Positions 62,863-64,000 of a DNA stretch of 64,000 nucleotides are shown here, piece after piece. The stretch lies in assembly GCA_020635905.1 (NCBI GenBank), contig JACJYV010000002.1, positions 744,001-808,000 of the forward strand, in the 5' to 3' direction. The position numbers and the translations under genes are program-made. Position 1 is the stretch's first letter, and every line of letters begins with the position of its first letter. The DNA comes from Bacteroidia bacterium. GTDB lineage: Bacteria > Bacteroidota > Bacteroidia > J057 > JADKCL01. The notes below the pieces were generated by a model. It was given only the letters and a program-made list of their open reading frames with translations, was not told the DNA's origin and ran no database searches.

Positions 62863-63408
62863 TTATTCGTTGCCCTTGGGAATCTGAATGCCGAGCGCCG
62901 TCATCAGCTTTTCGGTAATGTCATTTTCCTCGGGTCCAAACAGAATGGTGGAAACCCCTGTGCTGGTGGTTTGGTTGAGGATGTAGGTAAATCCGTTGGA
63001 TTTGGCCACTTCGTCAATTTTATTCTGGAGTTTTTCCAGCACGGGCAACAGAAGCTCTTCCCGTTTTTGCATCAGCTTTTGCTCTGCATCAGCTGCTTCC
63101 TTCTGGATTTCCTGATCGAGCTGTTGCAATTCCTTTTGGCGGGATTCATCTTCCGTGGGGGAAAGTTTGTTGGCTTCCCGCAATTCCATGTATTCCTGCA
63201 GTTTGGTTTGGGCAAATTGCTGTTTAATCTGAAGTTTTTCAGCCAGTTTTTTCTGATATGTAGCCAGGGTTTGTTCAACCTGTTTGGCCTCTGGCATGTA
63301 GGCAAGCACCAATTCAATGTTGGTATAGCCAATCTTTACCTGAGCGAACCCGGTGGTGGAGAGCGCCATCAGGAGGGCCAGAACGGCCAGAATGCTTTTC
63401 ATTTTCAT
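62863..63408 (-). CDS. OmpH/Skp-family periplasmic chaperone (second copy)
   Basis: The product has 181 residues, signal peptide MKSILAVLALLMALSTTGFAQ (an ATG two codons upstream also works). It shares KIGYTNIELVLAYMPEAKQ, the coiled coil and Y-I-L-N-Q-T-T-S-T-G-V-S-T-I-L-F-G with the gene that follows it, and is clearly closer to that copy than to the first. Confidence 0.88.
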   Translation of the reverse strand: MKMKSILAVLALLMALSTTGFAQVKIGYTNIELVLAYMPEAKQVEQTLATYQKKLAEKLQIKQQFAQTKLQEYMELREANKLSPTEDESRQKELQQLDQEIQKEAADAEQKLMQKREELLLPVLEKLQNKIDEVAKSNGFTYILNQTTSTGVSTILFGPEENDITEKLMTALGIQIPKGNE

Positions 63409-63427
63409 ATTTTCGATTTTAACGGGG

Positions 63428-63458
63428 CAAAGGTAATAATTATTCCCTTAGTTTTAAA
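63428..63458 (-). promoter_or_regulatory. Candidate promoter before the second Skp gene
   Basis: On the minus strand TTTA (63458-63455), a 19-nt spacer and TACCTTTG (63435-63428) match the -33/-7 consensus with one change. It would let copies two and three be transcribed apart from copy one. Confidence 0.5.
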
Positions 63459-63470
63459 CGGGTTGACCCA

Positions 63471-63986
63471 TTACTCCTTAATGCCCATCATGTTTAATAC
63501 GTCTTTGGTACGGTCATAGAGTGGATTTGCATAGATGATGCCAGTATCCGCGGACTTATCCAGAATGATGTCCAGTTTCTTGCTCTCGGCGATTTTGGCC
63601 ACAGATTCAAATATCTGATCCTGAATGGGACGGATCTTTTCGTCCTGCAATTTGTACAACTCGCCGTCGTAGCCAAATTTTTCCTTTTTATAGTCTTTGG
63701 CTTCCCGCTCCAGGGCAAAGATTTCCTCTTCCCTGGATTTCTTTACGTCATCGGGCAGGAGCACGGCCTCGGCCTGGTAGTCCTTGTATTTCTTCTCAAT
63801 GACTTTGTATTTTTCTTCCAGATCGGCCTGCCATTTGGCTGAAATCTGATCAATTTCCTGCTGTGCAGCCTGGTAGGCAGGCATTTTTTCCAGAATTGAC
63901 TGGGAATCAATGTATCCAAATTTCTGGGCAAAGGTCAGATTTCCCAAAAGGATTAACAGGATTCCAAGGGCAAATATCTTTTTCAT
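63471..63986 (-). CDS. OmpH/Skp-family periplasmic chaperone (first copy)
   Basis: The product has 171 residues with a signal peptide (MKKIFALGILLILLGNLTFAQ). KFGYIDSQSILEKMPAYQAAQQEI starts the core, then a Lys/Glu-rich coiled coil and L-D-I-I-L-D-K-S-A-D-T-G-I-I-Y near the end, the classic OmpH pattern. It is the most upstream gene of the trio; the gene usually ahead of it (bamA) would be outside the window. Confidence 0.9.
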   Translation of the reverse strand: MKKIFALGILLILLGNLTFAQKFGYIDSQSILEKMPAYQAAQQEIDQISAKWQADLEEKYKVIEKKYKDYQAEAVLLPDDVKKSREEEIFALEREAKDYKKEKFGYDGELYKLQDEKIRPIQDQIFESVAKIAESKKLDIILDKSADTGIIYANPLYDRTKDVLNMMGIKE

Positions 63987-64000
63987 TCTGTGGTTATTTA

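Overview
The window comes from the chromosome of a Bacteroidota bacterium, probably a Saprospiria-like lineage. The family-level placement is inference. Support at phylum level comes from a type IX secretion (T9SS) sorting tail, a DUF4270 lipoprotein, the order panC / GT5-like protein / DUF4270 / glmS, tandem Skp/OmpH chaperones, SUMF1-domain paralogues, a LytS-like sensor with a two-component beta-propeller, and several promoters of the TTTG...TAnnTTTG type. No tRNA, rRNA, insertion sequence or CRISPR array was found.

Layout. 1-11.6 kb: a truncated secreted esterase, an HD-domain protein, two SUMF1/FGE-family proteins (one keeps the catalytic cysteine pair), a hipBA toxin-antitoxin module with four operator-like palindromes, an OmpA-type surface protein, a Peptidase_S74 protein, a secreted unknown and YebC. 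11.6-20 kb: a Baeyer-Villiger-type monooxygenase, an orphan RecQ C-terminal (RQC-HRDC-HTH) protein, then a plus-strand run of a PLP lyase, a GCS2-CBS fusion coupled to an AstE-like hydrolase, and the Kdo transferase WaaA. 20-25 kb: a Zn-dependent phospholipase C-like protein, a dtd / GT39 / mazG / truncated KilA-N operon, and a T9SS cargo protein flanked by heptameric repeats.

25-35.8 kb: a minus-strand operon (TlpA-like lipoprotein, response regulator, histidine kinase, YgjP-like metalloprotease, pseudouridine synthase), a ferredoxin beside a LuxC-like acyl-CoA reductase, a gamma-glutamyltransferase, an M42 aminopeptidase, and an OmpA lipoprotein followed by a 124-bp palindromic element. 35.8-50.3 kb: a flippase, a GT-B transferase, a LytS/LytTR pair, a UPF0104 membrane protein, panC, a GT5-like half protein, DUF4270, glmS and an L-threonine dehydrogenase-type SDR.

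50.3-64 kb: a TPR protein with a PstS-like lipoprotein, the membrane half of complex I (nuoH-I-J-K-L-M-N) with an unusual NuoI tail, murI, and three consecutive Skp/OmpH chaperone genes running to the window edge. Envelope building is the common theme: lipid A core (WaaA), amino-sugar supply (GlmS), D-glutamate (MurI), outer-membrane protein chaperones (Skp), OmpA proteins and polysaccharide export. The strongest oddities are the palindromic element at 35462-35585, the hipBA operator array, the GCS2-CBS/AstE pair, the RecQ tail without a helicase, the lipoprotein FGE, the NuoI tail and the GT5 half protein with altered motifs.
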